From the NCBI RefSeq assembly GCF_036077095.1, contig NZ_CP107960.1:3906001-3970000 (forward strand): 64,000 nt of DNA. The letters run 5' to 3'. The stretch comes from Streptomyces sp. NBC_00376 (GTDB lineage Bacteria; Actinomycetota; Actinomycetes; Streptomycetales; Streptomycetaceae). Made by a program: the position numbers and the translations under genes. Positions 9,404-17,469 of this stretch are shown here, in pieces. Every line of letters begins with the position of its first letter. Within the stretch, counting starts at the first letter, position 1. Below the pieces are notes generated by a model. It worked only from the letters and a program-made list of their open reading frames with translations, was not told the origin of the DNA and did no database searches.

Positions 9404-10093
9404 CTACGCGTCGAGCACCGCTCGCCACTCCCGCACCGCCGCCGCGTCCACCGGCCCCGACCACCCGTGCGGACGCGCCGCACCGCCGATGTGCACCGCG
9501 TCGATGCCCGCGGCCAGCAGCTCCGGCAGGTGTTCGAGCCGCAGCCCGCCGCCCACCAGGATCTGCGGCTCGTAACCGGGCTCGCCCTGGCGCGCCGCCT
9601 CCACCAGCAGCGTCGGGATGCCGTCGTCGACACCCTTGGGCGAGCCGGCGGTGAGGTACGTGTCCAGGCCGGGCAGGTCCGCCAGCTGCTTGCGCAGGGC
9701 GTCCCGGTCGACGGCCCGGTCGATCGCGCGGTGGAAGGTCCAGCGGCAGCCGTCCAGCTCGGCGACGAGCCGTTCGACGGCGACCAGGTCCGGGTGGCCC
9801 TCTGCGTCGAGGAAGCCGAGCACGAATTCCTCGGCGCCCGCCGCGCGCAGCTCGCGCGCCTTCGCCACCAGCACCTCGATGTCGCCGGCCGCGAAGCCGT
9901 CGGCCACCCTGAGCATCACCCGCAGCGGAATGTCCACCGCCGCCCGGATCTCCGCGAAGGTCGCACAGGACGGGGTCAGGCCGTCCGACGCCATGTCGGT
10001 GACCAGCTCAAGCCGGTCCGCACCACCCGCCTGGGCGGCGATCGCGTCCTCGGCATCGAGAGCGATCACCTCCAGGACTGCACGGTTGCTCAT
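9404..10093 (-). CDS. cutC: Copper homeostasis protein CutC
   Basis: About 229 residues of the CutC TIM-barrel family. Recognisable features are the N-terminal LEVIALDAEDAIAAQAGGADRLEL, the VMLR strand, the FHRAIDR motif and the C-terminal HIGGAAR segment. CutC has been linked to copper tolerance, though its biochemical role is debated. ATG 10093 is preferred because GGAGG lies nine bases upstream; the ATG three codons earlier would abut it. The gene is divergent from the copper ATPase across a 245-bp gap that carries a CsoR-type operator. That supports a copper role, although the operator sits on the copA side. Confidence 0.93.
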   Translation of the reverse strand: MSNRAVLEVIALDAEDAIAAQAGGADRLELVTDMASDGLTPSCATFAEIRAAVDIPLRVMLRVADGFAAGDIEVLVAKARELRAAGAEEFVLGFLDAEGHPDLVAVERLVAELDGCRWTFHRAIDRAVDRDALRKQLADLPGLDTYLTAGSPKGVDDGIPTLLVEAARQGEPGYEPQILVGGGLRLEHLPELLAAGIDAVHIGGAARPHGWSGPVDAAAVREWRAVLDA

Positions 10094-10254
10094 GGGCCCC
10101 ATCCTCCAGGAAGCATCAATAGGTCTAGTCCAATGGCCAGCCTACGGGTCGGTACACCGAGGATGCAGCCTCAATGCCAGCCGAAGATACGTGAGGTCAG
10201 CCGCACATCGGGTGATCGAACGATCACGACGCGGATCCGGCGGCACATCCGCCC

Positions 10255-10283
10255 TTGCGTTTCATAGGGGAGGGGGGTATACC
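10255..10283 (+). promoter_or_regulatory. copA promoter
   Basis: TTGCGT (10255-10260) and TATACC (10278-10283) are separated by 17 bp. Transcription would begin near 10290, directly before the operator. Confidence 0.6.
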
Positions 10284-10297
10284 TGAACCAGCAATAC

Positions 10298-10314
10298 ATA
10301 CCCCCCAGGGGTAT
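10298..10314. promoter_or_regulatory. CsoR-type copper operator
   Basis: ATACCCC-CCA-GGGGTAT is a 7-3-7 palindrome matching the G/C-tract operators of copper-sensing CsoR repressors. It lies just downstream of the predicted copA transcription start and 25 bp before the GTG. A partial half-site (GGGGTATA) overlaps the -10. Confidence 0.75.
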
Positions 10315-10338
10315 CAACTCACCGCCAGGGAGGACATC

Positions 10339-12627
10339 GTGTCCGCGCACACCGCCACAACCGGCACCGGTACCGCCACCGGCACCGCCGCAGAGGTCGA
10401 GCTCGCGATCGGCGGCATGACCTGCGCCTCCTGCGCGGCCCGTATCGAGAAGAAGCTCAACCGGATGGACGGCGTCGAGGCCACCGTCAATTACGCCACC
10501 GAGAAGGCCAAGGTCAGCTACCGGGGCGAGGACATCTCCGTACAGGACCTGATCGCCACCGTCGAGAAGACCGGCTACACCGCGCACGAGCCCGCTCCCC
10601 CGGCGCGCACCGCCGAGGAGGGCGCCGCCGCCGGTGCCGGCGAGGCCGACGAGCTGCGGCCCCTGCGGCAGCGGCTGCTGACGGCCGTCGCGCTCGCCGT
10701 GCCGGTGATCGCGATGTCGATGATCCCGGCGCTCCAGTTCGACTACTGGCAGTGGCTCTCGCTGACGCTGACGGCCCCGGTCGTCACGTACGCCGCCTGG
10801 CCGTTCCACAAGGCCGCGTTCACCAACGCCCGGCACGGCGCGGCGACGATGGACACGCTGATCTCGGTCGGCACCACGGCCGCGTTCCTCTGGTCGCTGT
10901 GGGCGCTGTTCTTCGGCACGGCGGGCATGGTCGGCATGACGCACCCGTTCGAGCTGACCATCGGGCGGAGCGACGGCGCGGGCAACATCTATCTGGAGGC
11001 CGCCGCCGGAGTCACCGCCTTCATCCTGGCCGGGCGCTACTTCGAGGCCCGGTCCAAGCGGAAGGCGGGCGCGGCCCTCAAGGCACTGCTCGAACTCGGC
11101 GCCAAGGAGGTCACCGTGTTGCGCGATGGCCGCGAGGTGACCGTACCGACCTCCGACCTCCAGGTCGGGGACCGTTTCCTGGTCCGTCCCGGCGAGAAGA
11201 TCGCCACCGACGGCACCGTCGTCGAGGGTGCCTCGGCCGTGGACGCGTCGATGCTGACCGGCGAGTCCGTGCCCGTGGAGGTCGGCGTCGGCGACTCCGT
11301 CACCGGGGCGACGCTCAACGCGGGCGGCCGGCTCGTCGTGGAGGCCACCCGGATCGGCGCCGACACCCAGCTGGCCAGGATGGCGAAGCTCGTCGAGGAC
11401 GCCCAGAACGGCAAGGCGGCGGCCCAGCGCCTCGCGGACCGGATCTCCGCCGTCTTCGTACCCGTCGTCATAGCCCTGGCGCTCGGCACGCTCGGCTTCT
11501 GGCTCGGCAACGGCGGGGGCCTGACCGCCGCGTTCACCGCCGCCGTGGCCGTACTGATCATCGCCTGCCCCTGCGCCCTGGGCCTGGCCACCCCCACCGC
11601 CCTCATGGTCGGCACCGGACGCGGCGCCCAGCTCGGCATCCTGATCAAGGGCCCCGAGGTCCTGGAGACCACCCGCCGCGTCGACACGATCGTCCTCGAC
11701 AAGACCGGCACCGTCACCACCGGCCGCATGACCCTCCTCGGCGTCCACACCGCCGACAACACCACCGAGACCGACGTACTGCGCCTCGCCGGCGCCCTGG
11801 AGCACGCCTCCGAACACCCCATCGCCCAGGCCGTCGCCGCCGGAGCCGCCGAACGCACCGGCACCGCCCTCCCCACCCCCGAGGACTTCGCCAACATCGC
11901 CGGACTCGGCGTCCAGGGCATCGTCGAGGGCCACGCCGTCCTCGTCGGCCGCGAGCAGCTGCTCGCCGAGTGGGAGATCCACCTCCCCGTGGAGCTGGCC
12001 CGGCGCAAGGCCGAGGCGGAGGCCGCGGGCCGGACGGCCATCGCGGTGGCCTGGGACGGCGAGGCGCGGGCAGTGCTCGAAGTCGCCGACGCGGTGAAGG
12101 ACACCAGCGCGGAGGCCATCGAGCGGCTGCGGGCCCTGGGCCTCACCCCGATCCTGCTGACCGGCGACAACCGGGCGGTGGCCGAGGCGGTCGCGGCCGA
12201 GGTCGGGATCGAGGAGGTGTACGCGGAGGTCATGCCGGAGGACAAGGTCGACGTAGTCAAGAAGCTCCAGGCCGAGGGCCGTTCGGTCGCCATGGTCGGT
12301 GACGGGGTCAACGACGCGGCCGCCCTCGCCCAGGCCGATCTGGGCCTGGCGATGGGGACCGGAACGGACGCCGCGATCGAGGCCGGCGACCTGACGCTGG
12401 TACGCGGCGACCTGCGGGCCGCGGCGGACGCCATCCGGCTGTCGCGCAAGACCCTCGGCACCATCCGTACGAACCTGTTCTGGGCCTTCGCCTACAACGT
12501 GGCCGCTCTGCCGCTCGCCGCGGCCGGGCTGCTCAACCCGATGATCGCGGGCGCCGCGATGGCCTTCTCGTCGGTCTTCGTGGTCGGCAACTCGCTGCGG
12601 CTGCGGGGATTCAAGGCTGCGGCGTAG
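10339..12627 (+). CDS. copA: Copper-exporting P1B-type ATPase
   Basis: About 762 residues. One N-terminal heavy-metal domain carries GMTCASC. The actuator TGES, the CPC membrane metal site ([11 protein letters not shown]), the phosphorylated Asp in DKTGT, the HP motif (EHPIA) and [10 protein letters not shown] are all present, as expected for a Cu+ exporter. GTG 10339 follows GGGAGG. Copper-responsive control by CsoR is inferred from the operator just upstream. No CopZ chaperone or csoR gene is adjacent. Confidence 0.96.
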   Translation: MSAHTATTGTGTATGTAAEVELAIGGMTCASCAARIEKKLNRMDGVEATVNYATEKAKVSYRGEDISVQDLIATVEKTGYTAHEPAPPARTAEEGAAAGAGEADELRPLRQRLLTAVALAVPVIAMSMIPALQFDYWQWLSLTLTAPVVTYAAWPFHKAAFTNARHGAATMDTLISVGTTAAFLWSLWALFFGTAGMVGMTHPFELTIGRSDGAGNIYLEAAAGVTAFILAGRYFEARSKRKAGAALKALLELGAKEVTVLRDGREVTVPTSDLQVGDRFLVRPGEKIATDGTVVEGASAVDASMLTGESVPVEVGVGDSVTGATLNAGGRLVVEATRIGADTQLARMAKLVEDAQNGKAAAQRLADRISAVFVPVVIALALGTLGFWLGNGGGLTAAFTAAVAVLIIACPCALGLATPTALMVGTGRGAQLGILIKGPEVLETTRRVDTIVLDKTGTVTTGRMTLLGVHTADNTTETDVLRLAGALEHASEHPIAQAVAAGAAERTGTALPTPEDFANIAGLGVQGIVEGHAVLVGREQLLAEWEIHLPVELARRKAEAEAAGRTAIAVAWDGEARAVLEVADAVKDTSAEAIERLRALGLTPILLTGDNRAVAEAVAAEVGIEEVYAEVMPEDKVDVVKKLQAEGRSVAMVGDGVNDAAALAQADLGLAMGTGTDAAIEAGDLTLVRGDLRAAADAIRLSRKTLGTIRTNLFWAFAYNVAALPLAAAGLLNPMIAGAAMAFSSVFVVGNSLRLRGFKAAA

Positions 12628-12662
12628 GGGCGGGGCCCGGCCCTGCAGGCGGTCGGGCAACC

Positions 12663-12706
12663 ATGGGGTAGGGGACCTCCCGAACACGGGAGGTCCCCTA
12701 CCCCAT
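12663..12706. terminator. Bidirectional terminator between copA and pxpC
   Basis: A perfect 20-bp stem (12663-12682 with 12687-12706) closes on an AACA loop. It sits between convergent copA and pxpC and overlaps the pxpC stop codon. Confidence 0.85.
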
Positions 12707-13570
12707 CACCACGAACCGCATGCGCACCCCCGGCACTGCCTGTGCCGCCCCCGCCAGCGCGGCCTCCGGCACCACCCCCACCACCGGGTATCCCCCCGTC
12801 GTCGGATGGTCGTTGAGGAACACCACCGGCCGCCCGTCCGGCGGTATCTGGACGGCCCCCAGCACCATGCCCTCGCTCGGCAGCTCCCCCTCCCGCGCAC
12901 GTTCCAGCGCGGGCCCCTCCGTCCGCAGCCCGATGCGGTTGCTGCGCGGCGACACCCTGTACGCGGCGGTGGCGAGAGTCCGCAGCGCGTCGTCCGTGAA
13001 CCAGGCATGGCGTGGCCCCAGCCGGACCGGCAGGACGAGTTCGGTCGGCGCCCCCGGCCACGGCACGGCGTCCGGCACCGGCGGAACGGGTCCCGCAGGC
13101 GTCCCCAGCGGCTCCACGTCCCCGTCCCGCAGCGGCGCCGGTCCCAGCCCGGACAGCAGATCCGCCGAGCGACTGCCGAGCACCGGTTCCGGCGCCAGGC
13201 CGCCACGGAACGCCAGATAGCTCCGCAGACCGTCCTCAGCCGGACCGGCGTCCAGCACCGCTCCCGCCGGTACGGGAACGGGGACGCCCCATGCCACCGG
13301 TCGCCCGTCCACCGTGACGCGGCACGCGGCACCCCCCACCACGACCACCGTGGAACGTCTGGGCCGTACCCCGCACCCGGTGACCGTGGTCTCCAGTACC
13401 GCCGCGTCCTCCGTATTGCCGACCAGCCGGTTGGCGAGGCGGAGGGCCGGTGCGTCCAGTGCGCCGGCCCTCGGCACCCCGAGGTGTGCCCAGCCGACCC
13501 GCCCCTCGTCCTGCACGGTGGTCAGCGCCCCGGCCCGGACCACGTCGAGAGCGTCCGCCGTCTCGATCAC
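12698..13570 (-). CDS. pxpC: 5-oxoprolinase subunit PxpC (carboxyltransferase-like)
   Basis: About 290 residues of the allophanate-hydrolase subunit 2 / biotin-dependent carboxyltransferase-like family. Typical segments are ALTTVQDEGRVGWAHLGVPR, GALDAPALRLANRLVGN, LETTVTG and the late LPSEGMVLGAVQIPPDGRP / DHPTTGGYPVVG. PxpABC opens 5-oxoproline to glutamate using ATP. The GTG at 13570 overlaps the pxpB stop (GTGA), so translation is coupled. The required PxpA subunit is not intact at this locus. Confidence 0.9.
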   Translation of the reverse strand: MIETADALDVVRAGALTTVQDEGRVGWAHLGVPRAGALDAPALRLANRLVGNTEDAAVLETTVTGCGVRPRRSTVVVVGGAACRVTVDGRPVAWGVPVPVPAGAVLDAGPAEDGLRSYLAFRGGLAPEPVLGSRSADLLSGLGPAPLRDGDVEPLGTPAGPVPPVPDAVPWPGAPTELVLPVRLGPRHAWFTDDALRTLATAAYRVSPRSNRIGLRTEGPALERAREGELPSEGMVLGAVQIPPDGRPVVFLNDHPTTGGYPVVGVVPEAALAGAAQAVPGVRMRFVVMG

Positions 13571-14265
13571 TCCGCCGCCCCTGCCGCCCCGGCCACCCTT
13601 GTCGCCCCCACCGCCACGAACCGCACCCGCACGCCCGGCCTCAGCAACGCCGCCGGTTCCCGTGCCGGGTTCCACAGCTCCTCGGGGTCCGGCATCCGCC
13701 CGATGAGCTGCCACCCTCCGGGCGACGCGCGCGGATACACCCCGGCGTACGGCCCCGCAAGACCCACCGCCCCCGCCGGAACCTTCGTGCGCGGAGTCGC
13801 CCGCCGCGGCACATGAAGGTGACCTGGCAGACCGGTCAGATAGCCGAAGCCCGGCGCGAACCCACAGAACGCCACCCGGAACTCCGTACCGGCATGAACG
13901 CCCGGCACCTCGTCGGCGCCGACGCCCCACACCGTGGCGACCTCGTCGAGATCCGGCCCGTCGTAGACGACAGGGATCTCGACCGCGTCCCCGGCCCCAC
14001 ACCGCATCGGCGGTATCCGCCAGGAAGCGATTTCGCGGGCGAACCGCACCCGGGCCTGACGCGTATGGTCCGCGATGCCGTCGAGCAGCACGCTTCGCGC
14101 GCCAGGCACGACCTCCCTCATGACGGGCAGTTCGCCGCGCGCGCGGCGGCGCAACAGCTCGACGTGGAAGGCCTCGGCATGCTCGGCGGAGGACAGCTCG
14201 ACGAGCAGCGCCTCCCGTCCGACGGGCAGCACCAGCACCTCGGCACCGAATCCGTCTCCGCTCAC
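13567..14265 (-). CDS. pxpB: 5-oxoprolinase subunit PxpB
   Basis: About 232 residues of the allophanate-hydrolase subunit 1 family. It has the DAFHVEL-like region, EIPVVYDGPDLDEVA, then FCGFAPGFGYL and the conserved PRRATPRTKVPAGAVGLAGPYAGVYP stretch. GTG 14265 overlaps the stop of the pxpA remnant by GTGA, and its own stop overlaps pxpC. It therefore keeps the normal pxpA-B-C coupling geometry even though pxpA has collapsed. Confidence 0.9.
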   Translation of the reverse strand: MSGDGFGAEVLVLPVGREALLVELSSAEHAEAFHVELLRRRARGELPVMREVVPGARSVLLDGIADHTRQARVRFAREIASWRIPPMRCGAGDAVEIPVVYDGPDLDEVATVWGVGADEVPGVHAGTEFRVAFCGFAPGFGYLTGLPGHLHVPRRATPRTKVPAGAVGLAGPYAGVYPRASPGGWQLIGRMPDPEELWNPAREPAALLRPGVRVRFVAVGATRVAGAAGAAE

Positions 14266-14351
14266 GCGTCGACGGGGAGAACGCAGTTCCCGAACCCTTC
14301 ACCGAGGTCCGCGTCGAGATCCATCGAATGGGTTGGACTCGTCAGATCCAT
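14262..14351 (-). pseudogene. pxpA: pxpA (LamB/YcsF) remnant, 29 codons
   Basis: The reading frame gives MDLTSPTHS followed by MDLDADLGEGFGN and CVLPVDA. The middle part is the signature N-terminus of PxpA (LamB/YcsF family, usually about 250 residues, MIDLNADLGEGFG). Almost the whole catalytic protein is missing. The stop codon overlaps the pxpB start by GTGA exactly as an intact pxpA would, which points to an in-frame internal deletion. No Shine-Dalgarno is seen, but a TAGTGT -10-like sequence lies just upstream on this strand. It may now act only as a leader peptide for pxpBC. Confidence 0.7.
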
Positions 14352-14368
14352 CACGGGCGCACACTAGC

Positions 14369-14383
14369 GATTACCTGATAATC
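14369..14383. promoter_or_regulatory. Palindrome upstream of the pxp operon
   Basis: GATTA-CCTGA-TAATC is a 5-5-5 inverted repeat 18 bp before the first ATG of the pxp unit, next to a -10-like TAGTGT on the minus strand. It is a candidate operator. Confidence 0.35.
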
Positions 14384-14521
14384 CAACAATGGCTGATCCC
14401 GCTCGAACCGGAGCAGGAACGACCGTACGGGGACTGGCCGTTCGGCCGACCGTACAAGCATGTCGCTGAGCCCATCGGCACCGTCCCATCCCGGGCCAGG
14501 ACCTTTCGCCAGGGTCGTCCC

Positions 14522-14655
14522 ATGACCGACAGCTCGCGTGCGAACGGTGCCCCCCGACGGGGCAGACCGTAACGACGACTCCCTCCGTGAGCGCCGACGG
14601 GAGGCGCTCACCCGCGCCCGGGGCGGCGCCCCCGGGCGCGACCCGCTGCCGTGCG
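14522..14655 (+). pseudogene. 5' fragment of HD-hydrolase gene (broken copy)
   Basis: The first 31 bases are identical to the start of the intact HD gene at 18656. After a small insertion/frameshift the similarity resumes. Read across frames it encodes MTDSSRANGA then DDSLRERRREALTRARGGAPGRDPLPCA, against DDSLRERWRTALVGARAGAPGPDPLPYA in the intact gene. The in-frame reading stops after 16 codons. The similarity ends at about 14655, directly beside the stop codon of the histidine kinase. The AGGGTCG-TCCC bases upstream of the ATG are also shared with the intact gene. Confidence 0.8.
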
Positions 14656-14664
14656 CCGCACCCC

Positions 14665-15873
14665 TCAGGGCCCGTCCGGCCGAGCACGGCCGGACAGGCG
14701 CTCGTCGTCGGGCGCCGGGCCCTGCAGCGACACCCGGACGGTGAGTCCCCCCTCGGGGTTGGGGGTCAGCGCCAGGTCCGCGTGGTGGGCGCGGACGATG
14801 CTGGCGACGATCGCCAGTCCGAGGCCGTGGCCGCGCCGTGCCGGGTCCGGCCCGGCCAGCCGCCCACCGCCCCTCAGGAACGGTTCGGTGAGCCGGTCGA
14901 CGGTGCCGGACACCAGCGGTCCGGCGTTGGCGACGGTCAGGAGCGCGCGGCCGGGGCGCGCCGGGTCGGGGCCGGTGGTCAGGGTGAGCGTTCCGTCCGT
15001 GGGCAGGTTGTGCCGTACGGCGTTGTGGAGCAGGTTCACGACGAGCTGGCGCAGCAGGACGTCGTTGCCGGTGGCCGGGGCCGGGCGGATGTCGGTGGTC
15101 AGGGTGACGCCCCGCGCACCCGCCTCCTCGCGGACGGCGTCGACGGCTCCCCGGGCGGTGTCGGCGAGGTCGAGGCGCTGGGTGGCGGGCGAAGTGTGGT
15201 CGAGCGCGGAGAGTTCCAGCAGGGCATCGGTGATCTCGATGCCGCGTCGGTTGGTCTCGCTGAGCCGGGAGACGAGCTGCCGGTAGTCCTGGCCGTCGGG
15301 GTCGGCGACGGCCACGTCGAGCATGGTGCGGCTGACGGCGAGCGGGGTGCGCAGCTCGTGCGAGGCGTTGGCGGCGAAACGCTGCTGGGCCTCGAAGGAC
15401 CGCTGGAGGCGGGCGAGCATGTCGTCGAAGGTGTCGGAGAGTTCGGTGAACTCGTCTCGCGGGCCGGTGAGTCCGATGCGGTGGTCCAGGGAGCCGTCGG
15501 CGGCCCGCCCGGCCGCCCGGGTGATCTCCTGGAGTGGGCGCAGGACGCGGCCCGCGATGAGCCACCCGCCGCCGAGCCCGAGCAGCGCCAGGAGCAGCAG
15601 GGTGACGCCGGCGGCCGCGAACAGGGCCTGAAGGATGTCCGGCCGGGCGGCGAGGGCCGCGGCCTGCGGGTTCACCGCGGTCAGCGGGTAGTTGGGCAGG
15701 AAGCGCATGGCCAGGTAGACCACGATCAGGCTGAGTGCCCCCGAGCCGAGGACGAACAGGGCGTAGGTCAGGGTGAGTTTCATCCGGGCGGTCAGCCGCC
15801 GCGGCCGCGCGGTCCGCGCCGCGCCCCGCTCCGTGTCCGCGGCTTCCTGGCCGGGTGCCGTGCGGCGGTTCAC
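14665..15873 (-). CDS. Sensor histidine kinase (VanS-like)
   Basis: 402 residues. TM1 spans about residues 34-57 and TM2 about 82-107, leaving an outer loop of only some 25 residues. HAMP follows, then the H-box ASHELRTPLAV with His172, an N-box (NLLHNAVRHN) and the GHGLGLAIV ATP lid region. The GTG at 15873 overlaps the response-regulator stop (GTGA), so the two genes are coupled. The very short sensor loop is compatible with detection of a membrane or cell-wall ligand, as in Streptomyces VanS. That analogy is inference supported by the VanY- and VanJ-like neighbours. Confidence 0.9.
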   Translation of the reverse strand: MNRRTAPGQEAADTERGAARTARPRRLTARMKLTLTYALFVLGSGALSLIVVYLAMRFLPNYPLTAVNPQAAALAARPDILQALFAAAGVTLLLLALLGLGGGWLIAGRVLRPLQEITRAAGRAADGSLDHRIGLTGPRDEFTELSDTFDDMLARLQRSFEAQQRFAANASHELRTPLAVSRTMLDVAVADPDGQDYRQLVSRLSETNRRGIEITDALLELSALDHTSPATQRLDLADTARGAVDAVREEAGARGVTLTTDIRPAPATGNDVLLRQLVVNLLHNAVRHNLPTDGTLTLTTGPDPARPGRALLTVANAGPLVSGTVDRLTEPFLRGGGRLAGPDPARRGHGLGLAIVASIVRAHHADLALTPNPEGGLTVRVSLQGPAPDDERLSGRARPDGP

Positions 15874-16547
15874 CGTACGGTCCCGGTCGGCCCGTCGAGG
15901 CGGTAGCCGACGCCCGGCACGGTGTGTATGGCGGAGGGTTCACCGAGCCGTTTACGGAGGGTGGAGATGGTGATGCGGACGGCGTTGGTGAACGGGTCGG
16001 CGTTCTCGTCCCAGGCCCGCTCCAGCAGCGTCTCCGCGCTGACGACGCCGCCGCGCGCGGTCATGAGGACCTCCAGGACGGCGAACTGCTTCCGGGTGAG
16101 CGCCACGTACCGCCCGTCGCGGAAGACCTCGCGCCGGAACGGGTCCAGCCGGATTCCGGCGCACTCGATGACCGGGGGCGTGCTGTCCTTGGGCCGGCGG
16201 GCCAGTGAGCGCAGCCGTGCGACCAGCTCCTTCAGGTCGAAGGGCTTCGTCAGGTAGTCGTCGGCACCGATCTCGAAGCCGGTGACCTTCTGGTCGAGGA
16301 GACCCGCCGCGGTCAGCATGAGCACCCGGCAGCCCAGGCGCCGTTCCACGATGGCCCGGCACACGTCGTCGCCGTGCGTCCCGGGGATGTCGCGGTCGAG
16401 CACGACGACGTCGTACTCGTTCACCTCCAGACGCTCCAGGGCGGTATCGCCGTCCCCGGCGATGTCGGAGGCGATGGCTTCGAGCCTCAGACCCGCCTGC
16501 ACCGCCTCGGCGAGATACGGCTCGTCCTCGACAATCAGCACCCGCAT
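15870..16547 (-). CDS. OmpR-family response regulator (VanR-like)
   Basis: 225 residues. The receiver domain has acidic pocket EDE, phospho-acceptor VLDRD, the switch TAA and Lys in YLTKPF. A winged-helix DNA-binding domain follows (LTRKQFAVLEVLM, NAVRITISTLRKRLG, VPGVGYRL). ATG 16547 follows AGGAGAGG. The overall wording (RVLIVEDEPYLAEAV, VLDRDIPG, WDENADPFTNAVRI) is close to what I recall of S. coelicolor VanR and related regulators. Near-identical direct repeats in the divergent promoter region are candidate binding sites. Confidence 0.92.
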   Translation of the reverse strand: MRVLIVEDEPYLAEAVQAGLRLEAIASDIAGDGDTALERLEVNEYDVVVLDRDIPGTHGDDVCRAIVERRLGCRVLMLTAAGLLDQKVTGFEIGADDYLTKPFDLKELVARLRSLARRPKDSTPPVIECAGIRLDPFRREVFRDGRYVALTRKQFAVLEVLMTARGGVVSAETLLERAWDENADPFTNAVRITISTLRKRLGEPSAIHTVPGVGYRLDGPTGTVR

Positions 16548-16599
16548 ACGGCCTCTCCTGCTCTGCTTTTCACCCCGGACCTCTCGCGTGGATCAGGCC

Positions 16600-16642
16600 G
16601 GGCCCATCGAAAACGTAGCGCTCCGGGCCTATCGAAAACGTA
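16600..16642. promoter_or_regulatory. Direct repeats, candidate response-regulator site
   Basis: GGGCCCATCGAAAACGTA (16600-16617) and GGGCCTATCGAAAACGTA (16625-16642) agree at 17 of 18 positions and are 25 bp apart. They lie between the divergent regulator and carboxypeptidase genes. OmpR-type regulators normally bind direct repeats. Confidence 0.6.
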
Positions 16643-16743
16643 TGGGGAAATCGAGACGGTCCCACAACACGGCCCGCTCTTCACTCGGTGCATCGGCCCG
16701 CGGCACCCGCCGCCCGCCCCGACCGAGATTTCCGGAGGCCACC

Positions 16744-17385
16744 ATGCACGACGACCCGGCAGCGAACCCTTCCGTCACGGCGGCGCGCCGCTTCCCCGTC
16801 CGGACGGCGGCAGGGGTGTGCGCGGTCGCGGTGCTGGGGCTCGCGGCGGCATGGGGCATGACGGCCCGGAGCGAACCGGCCGCGCGGGCCGTCGCGACGG
16901 CGGACCGGGGGCTGCGCGGCGCGGCAACGGCGCGGGTCGCACCGGAGAGCACCGACGGCGGCGACATCCCGCAGGACCGTCACCTCACGCCCTTCGACAC
17001 CCGGTACCCGGCCATCGACCGGCTGGACAAGAACCTGCTGAAGGCCGTGCAGAAGGCGGCCCGGGACGCCCGCGGGGACGGCATCGAATTCCGGGTCACC
17101 TCGGGGTGGCGCAGCAAGGAACACCAGCAGCGCCTGCTGGACGAGGGCATCCAGAAGTACGGAAGCGCAAAGAAGGCGCGGCAGTTCGTGAACACCCCGG
17201 AGAAGTCGACCCACGTGTCCGGGAAGGCCGTCGACATCGGCCCCACCGATGCCGACGACTGGCTCATCCGCAACGGCGCCGACTACGGCCTGTGCCAGGT
17301 CTACAACAACGAGATGTGGCATTTCGAGCTGCTGACCAGCCCTGGCGGCCACTGCCCGACGCCACGGACCGACGCCGCCGGCTGA
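16744..17385 (+). CDS. VanY-like D-Ala-D-Ala carboxypeptidase (M15B)
   Basis: 213 residues. A basic N-terminus and hydrophobic segment (TAAGVCAVAVLGLAAAWGM) act as signal or anchor. The M15B/VanY domain fills residues 80-205, with GWRSKEHQQRL, the zinc-binding STHVSGKAVDIG (H and D ligands) and EMWHFEL (second His). Such enzymes trim the terminal D-Ala from peptidoglycan precursors outside the membrane and can contribute to glycopeptide tolerance. ATG 16744 follows GGAGG. It is divergent from the two-component genes and lies on the strand of the phosphatase-like gene. Confidence 0.88.
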   Translation: MHDDPAANPSVTAARRFPVRTAAGVCAVAVLGLAAAWGMTARSEPAARAVATADRGLRGAATARVAPESTDGGDIPQDRHLTPFDTRYPAIDRLDKNLLKAVQKAARDARGDGIEFRVTSGWRSKEHQQRLLDEGIQKYGSAKKARQFVNTPEKSTHVSGKAVDIGPTDADDWLIRNGADYGLCQVYNNEMWHFELLTSPGGHCPTPRTDAAG

Positions 17386-17469
17386 CCGGCGCTGCGCCGG
17401 CGGCGCGCGTTTCAAGCCCGTGGGCCCTTGCCGCGCCCCTCCCCCCTCCCTGCTTCCGAAGGACATGTC

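Noticed and set aside
12663..12706. The long perfect inverted repeat as an insertion-sequence end
   Set aside because: It has a 4-nt loop, sits exactly between convergent stop codons and has no matching copy elsewhere, so it is a terminator.
14674..14695. GTCCGGCCG-AGCA-CGGCCGGAC hairpin as a terminator
   Set aside because: It lies within the last codons of the histidine kinase and has no T-tract on either side, so it is more likely coding sequence with chance symmetry.
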